A stretch of 64,000 nucleotides of DNA from Bacteroidota bacterium (GCA_018818065.1 JAHISV010000005.1:478527-542526), one strand, 5' to 3'. Numbered from the stretch's first letter, positions 17,759 to 28,526 are shown. Numbers and translations are program-made. Notes: generated by a model from the sequence alone, not told the origin.

Positions 17759-20413
17759 TTAAATATCAATTTCCCAGCTTACTCCAAGTGAAGGAAGACG
17801 GGGCAGCCATTTTTCTCCGTACTTTACAACTCGTGGACGTGAACCAAAACGATCCTGCACTTCGTTGAACCGGTAGGCTCTCACATTATTCTGGTTAAAA
17901 AGGTTTATTACTTCAAAAAATACCGAGATAGTACCTAAGGATGTTTTAAAGAATTTATTTATTCTCAAATCAATTCTATTATAGTCAGGGTAATGCAGAG
18001 AATTGTAATCATGAAATCTGGTGTCAAAATAATCATTACCGCTCTCGTCCTGTAATGTTACATAGTAGTACTCATTTCGCGGCCAACCAGAATGAAATTG
18101 CCATGCAAGGTTAATATGCCAATCAGTCGCAGGTCTGTAATTCAAATCGAAATTAATAGTATGTTTCTGATTATTATAACCGGGGAAATATCCACCAAGT
18201 AAAACAGAGCCTTGATTAGTATTTACTTTAATAACCTTCTCATCCTTAAATGAAAGTACATAACTAAACCACCAACTTAGCTTATCACCGGTGTCATATT
18301 TAAGGAACACCTCTAACCCTTTTGAAACCGCATGATCTATTTCAAACTCGACTGTATTGTCCATAAACTGGGGAAAAACTTCTCCGCCAGGATCGGTAAG
18401 AAACTCCCTGAACTGTGGCTTAATGTTTCTATTGTCCTTAAAGTAACCTTCAACACGGGCTAACAGTCCATTTGTAAAATGATGCTCAAATCCCAAAAGG
18501 ATGTGCTTTGATTGCTGAGGGTTATAAATAACTTTTTCTCCGAATTCTACAGCCATTTCATTAATATCAGTTGTCTGATGAAATAATCCCCAACCGCCCC
18601 TGATAAATGTTCTATTACTTATGGCGTAAGCGAAATTGAGACGTGGATCAAATGAGTTAGAATTCGGATTGCTTGTATAAGTATAACGCCCCCCTAATTC
18701 CACTGTAAACGGTTCAGCTAACTGAAATTTCGTTGAAAAATAGAGCCCCAGATTACGCGCGACCGGGTTAAGATTTAACTCTCTTAACTGTGTATTGATA
18801 GTATAGTTATTACTTGATGCATCAAAAACATATCTGTTCCATAGTGTGTTGTAATCGTAACTGGCACTTCCATAATTAAAATCGAATCCCCATTTTACAA
18901 ACAAGTCTTCTGAAAAATCCCAGTTCCAATCCTGCTTTAAAGTAAATGTGTTAAAATCTCTGTCATCCATTACTGTAAACTCAAGAAGCTGAGCCTGATC
19001 ATCAAAGTAACCTGTGCCGCTGCGATAATGAGTTAAATTTCCAAAAGACATGATACTTCTGGAGTATAATTTTGAGCCATAGAATGATTTCAAGGTTAGC
19101 CAGACATATTTATTACCGTAACTTGAACTTGTTCTGTCAAGATCAGTTTCCAAATAATCCATTGAATCATCAGCAATTAATAAATTCAGAGCCAGAGAAT
19201 GATTTTCACTTAGTTTGTAGGTTACCTTGCCTAGCATATCATAATAGGTTGGTGAAGGAAATTCCTCCCCGTCATTTATCATACCCAAAACCAGATCCAA
19301 ATATCCACGTCTTGCCGAAAGAAGCCACGTTCCGTTGTTATCATCAAAAGTTCCTTTGGACAGAATCCTGGCATTCATCATACTTAGTCCGACTGTCAGT
19401 TTCTTTTCGTTCACCAATACATTTTGTGTTGATATATCGAATACTCCACTCATCTTATTCCCGAACTCTGCCGGATAGCTTCCGGTAAAGAGGTTAACTC
19501 CACCAATTGTGTATACGTCAATGGTGCTTAGTATCCCACCATAAAAGTCTTTCATGTGGTATGGTTCGAAAAGCTGGAGTCCATCCAACTCTACAAGAAC
19601 TTCATCAGTCTCACCTCCCCGGACATTAAATTTAGCGGAGAAATCATTAGATGAAACTCCTGGTAATCTTTTAATTGACCTATAGATATCTTCTGCAAAA
19701 GTTACGTTTGAAAATTCATCTTTCGTAAGCATTTGCTGCGATGCGGGAACATCACCGAGAATTGAAAACTTACCAGGTGTAACAGTGACTTCCTTTAAAA
19801 GGAATGCGCTTTCATCCAGCATTAAATTTTCTGTTGTAACGGTATGATCCGGCAGGATTATTATTTCTCTGAATTTGCTCTCATAGCCTATAAAGCTGTA
19901 CCGAAGGTTATAAATCCCGGGATGAATATCCTCAATTGAATAGTTGCCCTCAGTATTTGTGATTACTCCTATATTCGAGCCCATTACCACTATATTTACT
20001 CCTGGCAACACCTCCTGGGATTTGGCATCTTTAACATTTCCCTTGATGATATAAGAAGTGTCGGGATTCTTACCCGGAATAACAACAATCTGGTCTTCGT
20101 TAACCAGCCTTATACTTGTTCCGGATTGCGAAAGCACCGAAAGCAGTCCTTTTAACAACTTTTCTTTGCGGAATTCCAGCCTGACTAAATACTTTACGGG
20201 AATAACTTCCGAATTGAAATTTATTTCAATATCACCAAGTTCGGCAATTTTATTCAGCGCAAATCCCAGTGTAACGTTGCCAAAGTCCTGATCAATTATT
20301 TCATGTAATTTCTCCGGTAGTTTTAGGCTTTCAATTGCGTTACTACTGTTTTGTGAATAGAAATGGGTGCTAAGCAGAAATAACACAATAAATATGGTTG
20401 TAATGTTTTTCAT
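17759..20413 (-). CDS. TonB-dependent outer-membrane receptor with STN domain
   Basis: An 884-residue receptor. After a signal peptide (about 1-20) come an STN/secretin short N-terminal domain (about 40-112), a carboxypeptidase-regulatory-like domain (IIKGNVKDAKSQEVLPGVNI, about 120-205), the plug (including FNVRGGETDEVLVELDG and LFTGSYPAEFGNKMSG) and a long beta-barrel. The STN domain implies signalling through an anti-sigma factor, as in FecA-type receptors, but no sigma/anti-sigma pair is adjacent. No SusD-like partner follows, so it is not a standard glycan pair. The cargo is unknown. AGAGGA lies before the ATG. Confidence 0.92.
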   Translation of the reverse strand: MKNITTIFIVLFLLSTHFYSQNSSNAIESLKLPEKLHEIIDQDFGNVTLGFALNKIAELGDIEINFNSEVIPVKYLVRLEFRKEKLLKGLLSVLSQSGTSIRLVNEDQIVVIPGKNPDTSYIIKGNVKDAKSQEVLPGVNIVVMGSNIGVITNTEGNYSIEDIHPGIYNLRYSFIGYESKFREIIILPDHTVTTENLMLDESAFLLKEVTVTPGKFSILGDVPASQQMLTKDEFSNVTFAEDIYRSIKRLPGVSSNDFSAKFNVRGGETDEVLVELDGLQLFEPYHMKDFYGGILSTIDVYTIGGVNLFTGSYPAEFGNKMSGVFDISTQNVLVNEKKLTVGLSMMNARILSKGTFDDNNGTWLLSARRGYLDLVLGMINDGEEFPSPTYYDMLGKVTYKLSENHSLALNLLIADDSMDYLETDLDRTSSSYGNKYVWLTLKSFYGSKLYSRSIMSFGNLTHYRSGTGYFDDQAQLLEFTVMDDRDFNTFTLKQDWNWDFSEDLFVKWGFDFNYGSASYDYNTLWNRYVFDASSNNYTINTQLRELNLNPVARNLGLYFSTKFQLAEPFTVELGGRYTYTSNPNSNSFDPRLNFAYAISNRTFIRGGWGLFHQTTDINEMAVEFGEKVIYNPQQSKHILLGFEHHFTNGLLARVEGYFKDNRNIKPQFREFLTDPGGEVFPQFMDNTVEFEIDHAVSKGLEVFLKYDTGDKLSWWFSYVLSFKDEKVIKVNTNQGSVLLGGYFPGYNNQKHTINFDLNYRPATDWHINLAWQFHSGWPRNEYYYVTLQDESGNDYFDTRFHDYNSLHYPDYNRIDLRINKFFKTSLGTISVFFEVINLFNQNNVRAYRFNEVQDRFGSRPRVVKYGEKWLPRLPSLGVSWEIDI

Positions 20414-20532
20414 ATTAATCCTCTGAGAAGATATTCTTTATAGCTCTATTAGTCAATAGTTGGAAACATTTGATATTATAAGCCAGTTAGTTGACTAAGA
20501 AACAAGGTGTTTGGGTGACAAGGGGGGAGATA

Positions 20533-20556
20533 AATGCCCGAAAATAATCGGGCATT
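20533..20556 (-). terminator. Terminator after hemL
   Basis: AATGCCCGA and TCGGGCATT form a 9-bp stem with a 6-base loop. On the minus strand it lies 9 bases after the hemL stop and is followed by a short TTTAT-type tail. Confidence 0.7.
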
Positions 20557-20565
20557 CTTAAACAA

Positions 20566-21855
20566 CTATAAGACCGCTTTCAAAGACTCGTAATGTGCTT
20601 TAATGGTTTTATCGAGATCTTCAGTGGAGTGAACAGTTGAAATAAACATTGCCTCGAATTGTGCAGGGGCAAGGTAAACGCCATGGTTCAACATCTCGTG
20701 GAAGTATTTTCCATAAAGAGCAGTATCAGAACTAACCGCATCTTTATAATTTTTAACTTCGCCTTCTGTAAAGAACATACAGCTCATTGAACCAATTCGG
20801 TTCATTGCAAAGTTTTTACCCAATTTTTCAAGATTGGACTTGAATCCTTTTTCGAGATATAGGGCTTTTTCTTCCAAAGAATCATAAATGCCGGGGTTGT
20901 CTTGGATTTGCTTAAGCGCTGCATAGCCGGCAGCCATGGCGAGCGGGTTACCACTTAAGGTTCCTGCCTGGTAAACCGGACCAACCGGCGAAATTTTATT
21001 CATTATTTCTCTCTTACCGCCATAAGCACCAACCGGCAGACCACCGCCAATAATTTTGCCAAAAGTTGTCATGTCTGGTGTAACACCCAGCACTTCCTGC
21101 GCTCCACCTCTTGCAACACGGAAACCAGTCATCACTTCATCAAAAATGAGAACGATTCCTTCATCATCGCATAGTTTTCTCAAACCCTTTATAAATACGT
21201 CACTTGAGGAAATAACACCCATATTACCGGCTATTGGCTCAATTATTATTGCTGCAATTTCACCCTTGTTCGCATCGGCAAGCTTTTGAACAGATTCAAG
21301 GTCATTGAAATCAGCGATCAAAGTATCTGCCGCACTTCCCTTTGTTACACCGGGGCTGGTTGGTTCGCCAAAGGTTAGTGCGCCTGACCCGGCTTTAATG
21401 AGAAAGAAGTCAGCATGACCGTGATAACAGCCTTCGAATTTTATAATCTTCTCCCGTCCTGTATAGCCACGTGCGGCACGCACGGCACTCATAGTAGCCT
21501 CTGTACCACTGTTAACCATTCTTATCAGTTCAATCGAAGGAATGAGGTCGACCATAATTTTAGCCATCTCAATTTCAATCGCTGTCGGTGCGCCGAAGCT
21601 TACACCTTTTCTGAAACTTTCTTCAAGGGCTTCAGTAATAAATGGCGGGTTATGACCAAAAAGGTGTGGACCCCAGCTGCCAATGTAATCGATGTATGAG
21701 TTATCATTCACATCAACAAATTTTGAGCCTTTGCCTTCCTTGATAAAAAGAGGCGTACCACCCACTGACTTAAAAGCTCTAACCGGGGAATTAACACCGC
21801 CGGGAATGTATTTCTGAGCTTCGGCAAACAACAGTTCGCTTTTACTAATATCCAT
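20566..21855 (-). CDS. hemL: Glutamate-1-semialdehyde 2,1-aminomutase
   Basis: A PLP enzyme of 429 residues that turns glutamate-1-semialdehyde into 5-aminolevulinate, the entry step to haem in the C5 pathway. The PLP Lys is Lys267 in TTFGKIIGGGLPVGAYGG. Other family landmarks are VNSPVRAFKSVGGTP, NSGTEATMSAVRAARG, EGCYHGHADFFLIKAGSG and LIFDEVMTGFRV. Length is normal. It completes the pathway with hemA of the operon 30 kb away. GGAG lies 6 bases before the ATG. It is divergent from murI across 203 bases. Confidence 0.97.
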   Translation of the reverse strand: MDISKSELLFAEAQKYIPGGVNSPVRAFKSVGGTPLFIKEGKGSKFVDVNDNSYIDYIGSWGPHLFGHNPPFITEALEESFRKGVSFGAPTAIEIEMAKIMVDLIPSIELIRMVNSGTEATMSAVRAARGYTGREKIIKFEGCYHGHADFFLIKAGSGALTFGEPTSPGVTKGSAADTLIADFNDLESVQKLADANKGEIAAIIIEPIAGNMGVISSSDVFIKGLRKLCDDEGIVLIFDEVMTGFRVARGGAQEVLGVTPDMTTFGKIIGGGLPVGAYGGKREIMNKISPVGPVYQAGTLSGNPLAMAAGYAALKQIQDNPGIYDSLEEKALYLEKGFKSNLEKLGKNFAMNRIGSMSCMFFTEGEVKNYKDAVSSDTALYGKYFHEMLNHGVYLAPAQFEAMFISTVHSTEDLDKTIKAHYESLKAVL

Positions 21856-22058
21856 TTACTCTCCAGATTCTATTATGAATTCTAATTTTCTTCTATTATC
21901 TATGGTGCAAAAGATAGTAATATTTGTTTAGATAGGAAAAGAATATTAGAAAAATTAAAAGTGCTTGTAATCTTTTTGTTGAATTTAATAGAATTCCGTT
22001 GCAAGTTATAGCAGGATCATAATTATTCTATTTTTAATCATTTTTGGATTAATAAGAA

Positions 22059-22820
22059 ATGCGAATTGGCTTTTTTGATTCAGGTGTCGGTGGATTGACT
22101 GTCCTAAATAAAGCGATTGAAATGTTGCCTAATGAAGATTTTATCTATTACGCAGACACAAAGAATATTCCCTATGGAACAAAACCAAAGGAAGAGGTAA
22201 AAAAAAATATTTTTGAAGCCGTGGAGTTTTTGGTTGAGAAGGGAATTAAGGCGCTGGTGGTTGCCTGTAATACGGCTACAAGCGTTGCCATAAATGAACT
22301 GAGAGAAAAGTATGACTTCCCGGTTCTTGGTATGGAACCTGCCGTAAAGGTAGCTGTGGAAAATAATGGAAGAAAAAGAATACTTGTTGTAGCAACTCCT
22401 CTCACTCTTAAAGAAGATAAGTATCAAAGTCTCGTTACCAAAGTTGATCATAACAATCTGGTAGATGAGTTGGGACTGCCGAGGTTGGTTGAGTTTGCTG
22501 AGGGTTTTATCTTTGATGAGAAAATCATTTCTGATTATCTTTACGAAGCTCTTGATGGATATGATATTAGTTCCTACAGCACTGTTGTCTTAGGGTGCAC
22601 CCATTTCCCATTTTACAAAAATGTCTTTGAAAAAGTATTCGGGAATCATACAAATATAATTGACGGGAATGCAGGCACAGTAAATCACTTAAGAAATGTT
22701 CTTAGGGAAAAAGAGTTGCTTAGTTCTGATGGAACAGGTAATGTTGAATTCTACTCAAGTGGTTCCTCTACCGAAGGTTTTACCAGGTACCTTGAATTTC
22801 TCAGGGACAAGAATCAATAA
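22059..22820 (+). CDS. murI: Glutamate racemase
   Basis: A 253-residue racemase that makes D-glutamate for peptidoglycan. Both catalytic cysteines are present, Cys70 in VVACNTATS and Cys180 in GCTHFPF, along with the N-terminal FFDSGVGG (Asp7, Ser8) and YYADTKNIPYG. The ribosome site is weak. The 3' end overlaps the end of the convergent Nudix gene by 7 bases. Confidence 0.97.
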   Translation: MRIGFFDSGVGGLTVLNKAIEMLPNEDFIYYADTKNIPYGTKPKEEVKKNIFEAVEFLVEKGIKALVVACNTATSVAINELREKYDFPVLGMEPAVKVAVENNGRKRILVVATPLTLKEDKYQSLVTKVDHNNLVDELGLPRLVEFAEGFIFDEKIISDYLYEALDGYDISSYSTVVLGCTHFPFYKNVFEKVFGNHTNIIDGNAGTVNHLRNVLREKELLSSDGTGNVEFYSSGSSTEGFTRYLEFLRDKNQ

Positions 22821-23281
22821 AAGTTGACAGTGTGCGAAATATACTTGCCATCCTCATAAATAAACTTAGAAGAGAAAAATTTATTCTGAAATAACCAGGG
22901 GATAAAGTGCTTGTCTCCCTCCCATAAATTCAGATCAGTTAGCTTATTGTTGGGAATCCAATCCAGTTCACCTTCGGGGCAATCGATTAACTCACCATCG
23001 AAATCATCAATTACAAAAACAAAGACTTGCCAGTCGTTTACTTTGTCGAATTTCGGAAATGAGATAAATCCTTTCATTATCAGGTTTTTTACGTTCAACC
23101 CGGACTCTTCTTTCAATTCGCGTATAGCACATTCTTCGGGGGATTCCCCTAGCTCAAACTTTCCACCGAGTCCGTTCCATTTCCCCTCGTGATAATCATT
23201 TTCCTTTTTGTTGCGATACAACATAAGTGTTTTACCGTCACGCTGAACATAACAAAGTGTTGCGAGAATAATCTTAGACAT
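22814..23281 (-). CDS. Nudix hydrolase (MutT-like)
   Basis: A 155-residue Nudix protein. The Nudix box is complete: GGKFELGESPEECAIREL followed by KEESGL (Gx5Ex7REUxEExGU, residues 40-62). The start KIILATLCYVQRDGKTLMLYR and the end EGDKHFIPWLF resemble 8-oxo-dGTP diphosphatases, so nucleotide-pool cleaning is the likely job, but the substrate cannot be read from sequence. No clear ribosome site precedes the ATG. It overlaps murI tail to tail by 7 bases. Confidence 0.9.
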   Translation of the reverse strand: MSKIILATLCYVQRDGKTLMLYRNKKENDYHEGKWNGLGGKFELGESPEECAIRELKEESGLNVKNLIMKGFISFPKFDKVNDWQVFVFVIDDFDGELIDCPEGELDWIPNNKLTDLNLWEGDKHFIPWLFQNKFFSSKFIYEDGKYISHTVNFY

Positions 23282-23488
23282 ATAAAAAGCAATTTTTAAT
23301 TTTGAGTTATGAATTTTGAATCAAAAGCAAAAAAGAATCCAAAGAGTCATTGATAAGATCTAATACAATTATGAAATTTGAATTAAGAATCTTGCCCGAA
23401 TCCGGGCAAGTCAGAAAAATGGTTCTTTAATTCAAAATTTAGCATTAAAAACCTGCCTCGCTGGCAGGCGGGTACAACATTGCTCTCT
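23282..23488. repeat. Intergenic mosaic of hairpins and AT-rich inverted arms
   Basis: CTTGCCCG/CGGGCAAG (23391-23410, loop AATC) may end the hldD transcript on the minus strand. CCTGCC/GGCAGG (23452-23468) forms a second GC hairpin next to the hldD stop. AT-rich stretches near 23292-23320 and 23427-23450 are imperfect inverted copies of each other (AATTTTGAG...GAATTTTGAATC against AATTCAAAATTTAG...). The layout resembles a decayed palindromic intergenic repeat. Confidence 0.45.
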
Positions 23489-24466
23489 TTACCAAGCGAG
23501 GTAAGGATATTCTTTCTGCAAATAATTTTGTACATAATCTTTAACCGCATCTTCCAGCGAAGTTACTTCTTTGCTATATCCGGTATTCTTAAGCTGTTCC
23601 ATTTTTGCTTCGGTAAAATACTGGTATTTCCCCTTAAGGTGTTCAGGCATGTCGATATATTCAATGTTTACAGGTTTGTCCATGGCCTTAAAAAGAGCTG
23701 TTACTAGGTCATTCCATGATTTCGCTTTACCTGTGCCAACATTGAATAAACCATTGACTTCAGGTTTGTCAAGGAAATACAAAGTCATATCAACAGCATC
23801 CTTTACATAAACGAAATCGCGTTTTTGTTCACCATCTTTATAGTCAGGATGATCCGACTTAAAAAGCTGAACTTTTCCGGTATCTCTAACCTGCTGGTAT
23901 GCTTTATGAACAACGCTTCTCATATCATCTTTATGATACTCATTGGGGCCGAATACATTAAAGTATTTCAACCCGACAACCTTATCACTCAATTTCATTC
24001 TTTTAACCCACTGATCAAACATGTGTTTTGAGTAACCATACATGTTTAGGGGCCTCAAATCTTCAAGAATATCAAGTCCATCCACATATCCTTTTGATCC
24101 GTCTCCATAAGTAGCAGCGGAAGAAGCATAAATAAATCTGGTCTTACGCGGGAGGCAATATTTTACTAGCTCAATTGAATATTGAAGGTTGTTGCTGATC
24201 AGGTAGTCTGCATCCGTTTCAGTAGTAGAAGAACATGCTCCAAGATGAATCATAGAGTCTATATAAAAGGTTAATGAGTCATCAACGATCATTTGAATGA
24301 AATCATCTTTATTTAAGAGCTCGGCGTATTTCAGTCCGTTAAGATTTTTCCACTTATCGGCATATTCCAACTCATCCACAATAACAATATGTTCCTCTCC
24401 CATATCATTTAATTTCTTTACAACATTGCTTCCAATAAAACCTGCACCGCCCGTAACGACAATCAT
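23489..24466 (-). CDS. hldD: ADP-L-glycero-D-manno-heptose 6-epimerase
   Basis: An extended SDR enzyme of 325 residues that epimerises ADP-D-glycero-D-manno-heptose for the LPS inner core. It has the NAD site VVTGGAGFIGSN, the family segments DELEYADKWKNL and MIHLGACSSTTETD, Ser in ASSAATYG, the catalytic YGYSK and KYFNVFGPNEYHK. I take the ATG at 24466 because GGAGG stands 6 bases upstream; the frame could extend 7 codons further without a ribosome site. It indicates a heptose-containing LPS core. It is divergent from metH across about 108 bases. Confidence 0.95.
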   Translation of the reverse strand: MIVVTGGAGFIGSNVVKKLNDMGEEHIVIVDELEYADKWKNLNGLKYAELLNKDDFIQMIVDDSLTFYIDSMIHLGACSSTTETDADYLISNNLQYSIELVKYCLPRKTRFIYASSAATYGDGSKGYVDGLDILEDLRPLNMYGYSKHMFDQWVKRMKLSDKVVGLKYFNVFGPNEYHKDDMRSVVHKAYQQVRDTGKVQLFKSDHPDYKDGEQKRDFVYVKDAVDMTLYFLDKPEVNGLFNVGTGKAKSWNDLVTALFKAMDKPVNIEYIDMPEHLKGKYQYFTEAKMEQLKNTGYSKEVTSLEDAVKDYVQNYLQKEYPYLAW

Positions 24467-24574
24467 TGTATCCTCCAAAAGCTGCATTTATAATGAGAAC
24501 TAATTTACTTATATTAGCATTTAACTACAAAAGTATGTTCCCCGTTCAATAGTTCCAAAATAATAGGAAAGAAA

Positions 24575-27500
24575 ATGAGAGCAGAATTATTGAGAAAGCT
24601 GCTTGAAAGCAGAATACTAATACTCGATGGTGCGATGGGTAGTCTTATCCAGGGAAAAGGCCTTACAGAGGAAGATTTTAAAGGTGAACAGTTTAAGAAT
24701 CATTCTCAGGATTTAAAGGGAAATAACGACATTTTATCCATTACTCAACCTGAAGTAATAAAAGCCATTCACAGGGATTATTTGGATGCGGGCGCCGATA
24801 TTTTCCTGACAAACACGTTTAATGCTACAGCCTTATCACAAGCTGATTATAACACTCACGAATTCAGTTACGACATGAATTTTGCTTCAGCAAAAATCGC
24901 AAAAGAAGTCGCTGACGAATACAATATTAAGAATCCTGATAAACCCAGGTTTGTAGCCGGATCATTAGGACCGACGAGTAAAACCGCGTCTATGTCTCCC
25001 GATGTTAACAATCCAGGTTACAGAGCTGCTTATTTTGATGATTTCAGGAAATCTTATTACAATGCTACAAGAGGCCTGGTTGAAGGTGGAGCAGACATTA
25101 TTCTTGTTGAAACAATATTCGATACCTTAAACGCTAAAGCTGCAATTTATGCTATTCATCAATATATGAGAGAAACAGGCAGGCAAATTCCTGTAATGAT
25201 TTCCGGTACAATTACCGATGCCAGTGGAAGAACATTATCAGGACAAACAACAGAGGCTTTTTGGAACTCAGTAGCTCATACAAAAAATCTTTTAAGCATT
25301 GGACTGAATTGCGCGCTCGGACCAAAACAGATGAGACCTTACATTGAAGAACTCTCGGAAAAGGTTCCGGTTCATACCAGTTTATACCCGAATGCGGGGC
25401 TGCCAAATGAATTTGGAGGGTATGATGAAACTCCTGAATTAATGGCAGAAGTGCTTGAGCAGTTTTGTGAAGAGGGTTTTATTAATTTGCTTGGCGGGTG
25501 CTGCGGTACAACACCGGATCATATAAGAGCTTTTGCCGAGATGGCAAAGAAACATAAGCCACGCAAACTAAAAAACATTAAAAAGACTTTAAGACTAAGC
25601 GGGTTGGAACCCTTAACATTCAGAGAGGATATGAACTTTGTGAATGTTGGTGAACGTACTAATGTAGCTGGCTCGAAAAAATTTGCAAGATTGATTAAAG
25701 AAGAAAAGTATGAAGAAGCCCTTTCTGTAGCCAGAGAGCAGGTGGAAAACGGGGCTCAGATAATAGACGTAAATATGGATGAAGCAATGATTGATTCGGA
25801 AGCGGCAATGAAAAGCTTTCTGAATATGGTTGCTGCCGAACCTGAAATTTCGCGTGTGCCGGTTATGCTGGATTCCTCAAAATGGAGCGTAATTGAAACC
25901 GGATTGAAATGCCTGCAGGGTAAGGGCATTGTTAACTCAATTAGTATGAAAGAGGGTGAAGAGGAGTTTAAATCACATGCCTCTCAAATATTGGATTACG
26001 GCGCCGCGGTTATAGTTATGGCTTTTGATGAAAAAGGTCAGGCTGACACTTATGAAAGAAAGATTGCTATTGCAGAACGGGCATATAAAATATTAACAGA
26101 AGAAGTTGGTTTCCCCGGAGAAGATATTATAATCGATCCTAATATCTTTGCGGTTGCAACCGGCATTGAAGAGCATAATAATTATGCCAAGGATTTTATA
26201 AGAGCTATTGAATGGATTAAAAAGAATCTACCCGGAGCAAGAATATCCGGGGGTGTTAGCAACCTTTCATTTTCTTTTAGAGGGAACAACCGGCTACGCG
26301 AAGCAATGCATGCCGCCTTTCTTTTTCATGCTGTTAACGCCGGAATGGATATGGGAATTGTTAACGCCAGTCAGCTTGAAATCTATGAAGAAATTCCCAA
26401 GGACTTGCTGGAACGGGTTGAAGATGTTTTATTTAATCGGCGTGCAGATGCTACTGAAAGACTTGTGGAAGCTGCCGAATCTGTTAAGGATGATAAAGTT
26501 GTTGAATTAAAAACCGAAGAATGGCGGAACACTTCCGTAGAAGAAAGATTAAAGCATGCCCTGGTCAGGGGTATCGTTGAGTTTATTGATCTTGACATTG
26601 AAGAAGCCCGACAAAAATATACTTCGCCTATTGATGTTATTGAAGGCCCGCTTATGGCAGGAATGAATTTTGTCGGTGATCTTTTCGGTGCTGGCAAAAT
26701 GTTTTTGCCTCAGGTTGTTAAAAGTGCCAGGGTTATGAAGAAAGCTGTTGCTTACCTGATACCATATATTGAAGAAGAAAAAATAGCATCAGGCGATACG
26801 AGAAAAAAAGGCTCTATCCTTATGGCAACTGTAAAAGGGGATGTACACGATATTGGTAAAAATATTGTTGGTGTTGTTCTCGGCTGCAATAATTATGATG
26901 TAATTGATCTGGGAGTAATGGTTCCCTCAGATAAAATATTGTCTACTGCTGTTGAAAAAGGCGTTGATATGATTGGGCTCAGTGGTTTAATTACTCCATC
27001 GCTTGAGGAAATGGTTCATGTAGCAAAAGAGATGGAACGACAGGGAATGAAATTGCCGCTGTTAATTGGGGGTGCAACAACTTCCCGCGTGCATACAGCT
27101 GTTAAGATTGCACCCGAATATAGTGGACCAACAATACATGTGATGGATGCTTCGAAAAGTGTTCCTGTTGTTGGTAATCTGCTTGGTGATAACAGAGACG
27201 CTTTTATTTCCAATACTTCTATTGAGTATGAAAAACTGAATGAACACCACAAGGCTAAACAATCTGCTAAACAGTTTCTCCCTCTTGATGAAGCAAGGAG
27301 AAATAATTTTAAGATTGACTGGAGCAGCTATAAGGTAAAAACACCAAAGTTTCTTGGTAGTATGGATTTTAAAAATCACTCTTTGGCTGAAATTAGAAAG
27401 TATATTGACTGGACACCATTTTTCAGCACATGGGAGCTGAAAGGGAAGTATCCGGATATTTTTGAGAATGAAAACTACGGCAGTGAAGCAAAGAGATTAT

Positions 27501-28249
27501 ATGATGATGCAAATGAAATGCTGGATGAAGTTATAGAAAAAAAATCCCTTTTCGCCAACGCCGTTGTTGGTTTATTCCCTGCTAACTCCGAAGGTGATGA
27601 TATAAAACTCTACTGTCACGATGAACGTGAAAAATGCAAGGAGACACTATACACAATCAGACAAGAAACTAAAAAAGGGGCAAATCAACCTAATATTGCC
27701 TTGTCAGATTTTATCGCTCCCATTTCAAGCGTCAGGAAAGATTATATAGGGCTATTTGCTGTTACAGCCGGAATAGGGATTGAAAAACTAATCGAGAAAT
27801 ATGAAGCTGATCATGACGATTATAAATCGATTATGATTAAAGCTATTGCTGACAGACTTGCGGAGGCTCTAACGGAATTGATGCATGAGAAAGTTAGAAA
27901 AGAGCTGTGGGGATATGAAAGCAATAAAGAATTAACGAATGAAGATTTGATAAAGGAGAGATACCAGGGAATAAGACCAGCGCCCGGTTATCCTTCGCAG
28001 CCGGATCATACTGAAAAGAACACCATTTGGAAATTGCTTGATGTTGAGAAAAGAACCGGTATCACCTTAACTGAATCGCTGGCAATGTACCCCACTGCCT
28101 CAGTATGCGGATTATTTTTTGCTAATCCCGAAGCAAAGTATTTTAACGTTGGCAAGATAAGCAAAGAGCAGGTTTCTGACTACGCTTCCCGAAAAGGAAT
28201 GACATTTGAAGAAGTCGAAAAATGGCTTCGGACAATTATAAATTATTAA
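24575..28249 (+). CDS. metH: Cobalamin-dependent methionine synthase
   Basis: A full-length 1224-residue MetH (E. coli has 1227) that transfers methyl from methyltetrahydrofolate to homocysteine. In order: homocysteine domain (1 to about 325) with zinc cysteines in LNCALG and [10 protein letters not shown]; pterin domain (about 350-615; [16 protein letters not shown]); cobalamin cap (about 640-740); B12 domain with the cobalt-ligand motif DVHDIG (His about 758); and a C-terminal reactivation domain with [14 protein letters not shown] that binds S-adenosylmethionine. No cobalamin riboswitch fits in the short upstream gap. AGGAAAG precedes the ATG. It implies access to B12. Confidence 0.98.
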   Translation: MRAELLRKLLESRILILDGAMGSLIQGKGLTEEDFKGEQFKNHSQDLKGNNDILSITQPEVIKAIHRDYLDAGADIFLTNTFNATALSQADYNTHEFSYDMNFASAKIAKEVADEYNIKNPDKPRFVAGSLGPTSKTASMSPDVNNPGYRAAYFDDFRKSYYNATRGLVEGGADIILVETIFDTLNAKAAIYAIHQYMRETGRQIPVMISGTITDASGRTLSGQTTEAFWNSVAHTKNLLSIGLNCALGPKQMRPYIEELSEKVPVHTSLYPNAGLPNEFGGYDETPELMAEVLEQFCEEGFINLLGGCCGTTPDHIRAFAEMAKKHKPRKLKNIKKTLRLSGLEPLTFREDMNFVNVGERTNVAGSKKFARLIKEEKYEEALSVAREQVENGAQIIDVNMDEAMIDSEAAMKSFLNMVAAEPEISRVPVMLDSSKWSVIETGLKCLQGKGIVNSISMKEGEEEFKSHASQILDYGAAVIVMAFDEKGQADTYERKIAIAERAYKILTEEVGFPGEDIIIDPNIFAVATGIEEHNNYAKDFIRAIEWIKKNLPGARISGGVSNLSFSFRGNNRLREAMHAAFLFHAVNAGMDMGIVNASQLEIYEEIPKDLLERVEDVLFNRRADATERLVEAAESVKDDKVVELKTEEWRNTSVEERLKHALVRGIVEFIDLDIEEARQKYTSPIDVIEGPLMAGMNFVGDLFGAGKMFLPQVVKSARVMKKAVAYLIPYIEEEKIASGDTRKKGSILMATVKGDVHDIGKNIVGVVLGCNNYDVIDLGVMVPSDKILSTAVEKGVDMIGLSGLITPSLEEMVHVAKEMERQGMKLPLLIGGATTSRVHTAVKIAPEYSGPTIHVMDASKSVPVVGNLLGDNRDAFISNTSIEYEKLNEHHKAKQSAKQFLPLDEARRNNFKIDWSSYKVKTPKFLGSMDFKNHSLAEIRKYIDWTPFFSTWELKGKYPDIFENENYGSEAKRLYDDANEMLDEVIEKKSLFANAVVGLFPANSEGDDIKLYCHDEREKCKETLYTIRQETKKGANQPNIALSDFIAPISSVRKDYIGLFAVTAGIGIEKLIEKYEADHDDYKSIMIKAIADRLAEALTELMHEKVRKELWGYESNKELTNEDLIKERYQGIRPAPGYPSQPDHTEKNTIWKLLDVEKRTGITLTESLAMYPTASVCGLFFANPEAKYFNVGKISKEQVSDYASRKGMTFEEVEKWLRTIINY

Positions 28250-28274
28250 AATTAATTGCTTTGTTGATTATCCT

Positions 28275-28310
28275 AAAGGGGTAGGTCTTTCTAATGACCA
28301 CCCCTTTTTT
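28275..28310 (+). terminator. Terminator after metH
   Basis: AAAGGGGTAGGTC pairs with GACCACCCCTTT (one bulged A), followed by a run of six T. It is a typical intrinsic terminator 25 bases after the metH stop. Confidence 0.9.
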
Positions 28311-28477
28311 ACTTTTCTCGTTTCTATTTTCTATATAAATTTATTAGCGTTATCAAGGTTTCTCTTTTATTATTTTAAGACCTTATCTTAAATAGTCATT
28401 TGTAATCGTCAGAGGTGAGTGGAATAGAGAATATAATGGAGTGGTTTGAGGGGGATTATTTTATTTTGCGGTTTTTG

Positions 28478-28507
28478 TTGACGTTTTCCCGCTAGCGGGT
28501 GTTTTTA
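28478..28507 (+). promoter_or_regulatory. Candidate corA promoter with internal palindrome
   Basis: TTGACG (28478-28483) resembles a -35 box, and a T-rich, AT stretch follows at about 28501-28507. Between them lies CCCGCTAGCGGG (28488-28499), a perfect 12-base palindrome that could be an operator. The -10 match is poor, and promoter rules for this phylum differ from those of E. coli. Confidence 0.3.
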
Positions 28508-28526
28508 AGAACAAAAGAGAGGAAGC

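Noticed and set aside
19072..19488. 138-codon plus-strand frame opposite the TonB receptor gene
   Set aside because: Shadow of the receptor's barrel region; no start signals or family features.
22104..22451. 115-codon minus-strand frame inside murI
   Set aside because: It lies wholly opposite a certain gene with both catalytic cysteines; its protein reads as low-complexity shadow sequence.
24467..24574. Cobalamin riboswitch before metH
   Set aside because: The gap between the divergent starts is only about 108 bases, shorter than a B12 riboswitch, and no B12-box-like conserved segment is visible.
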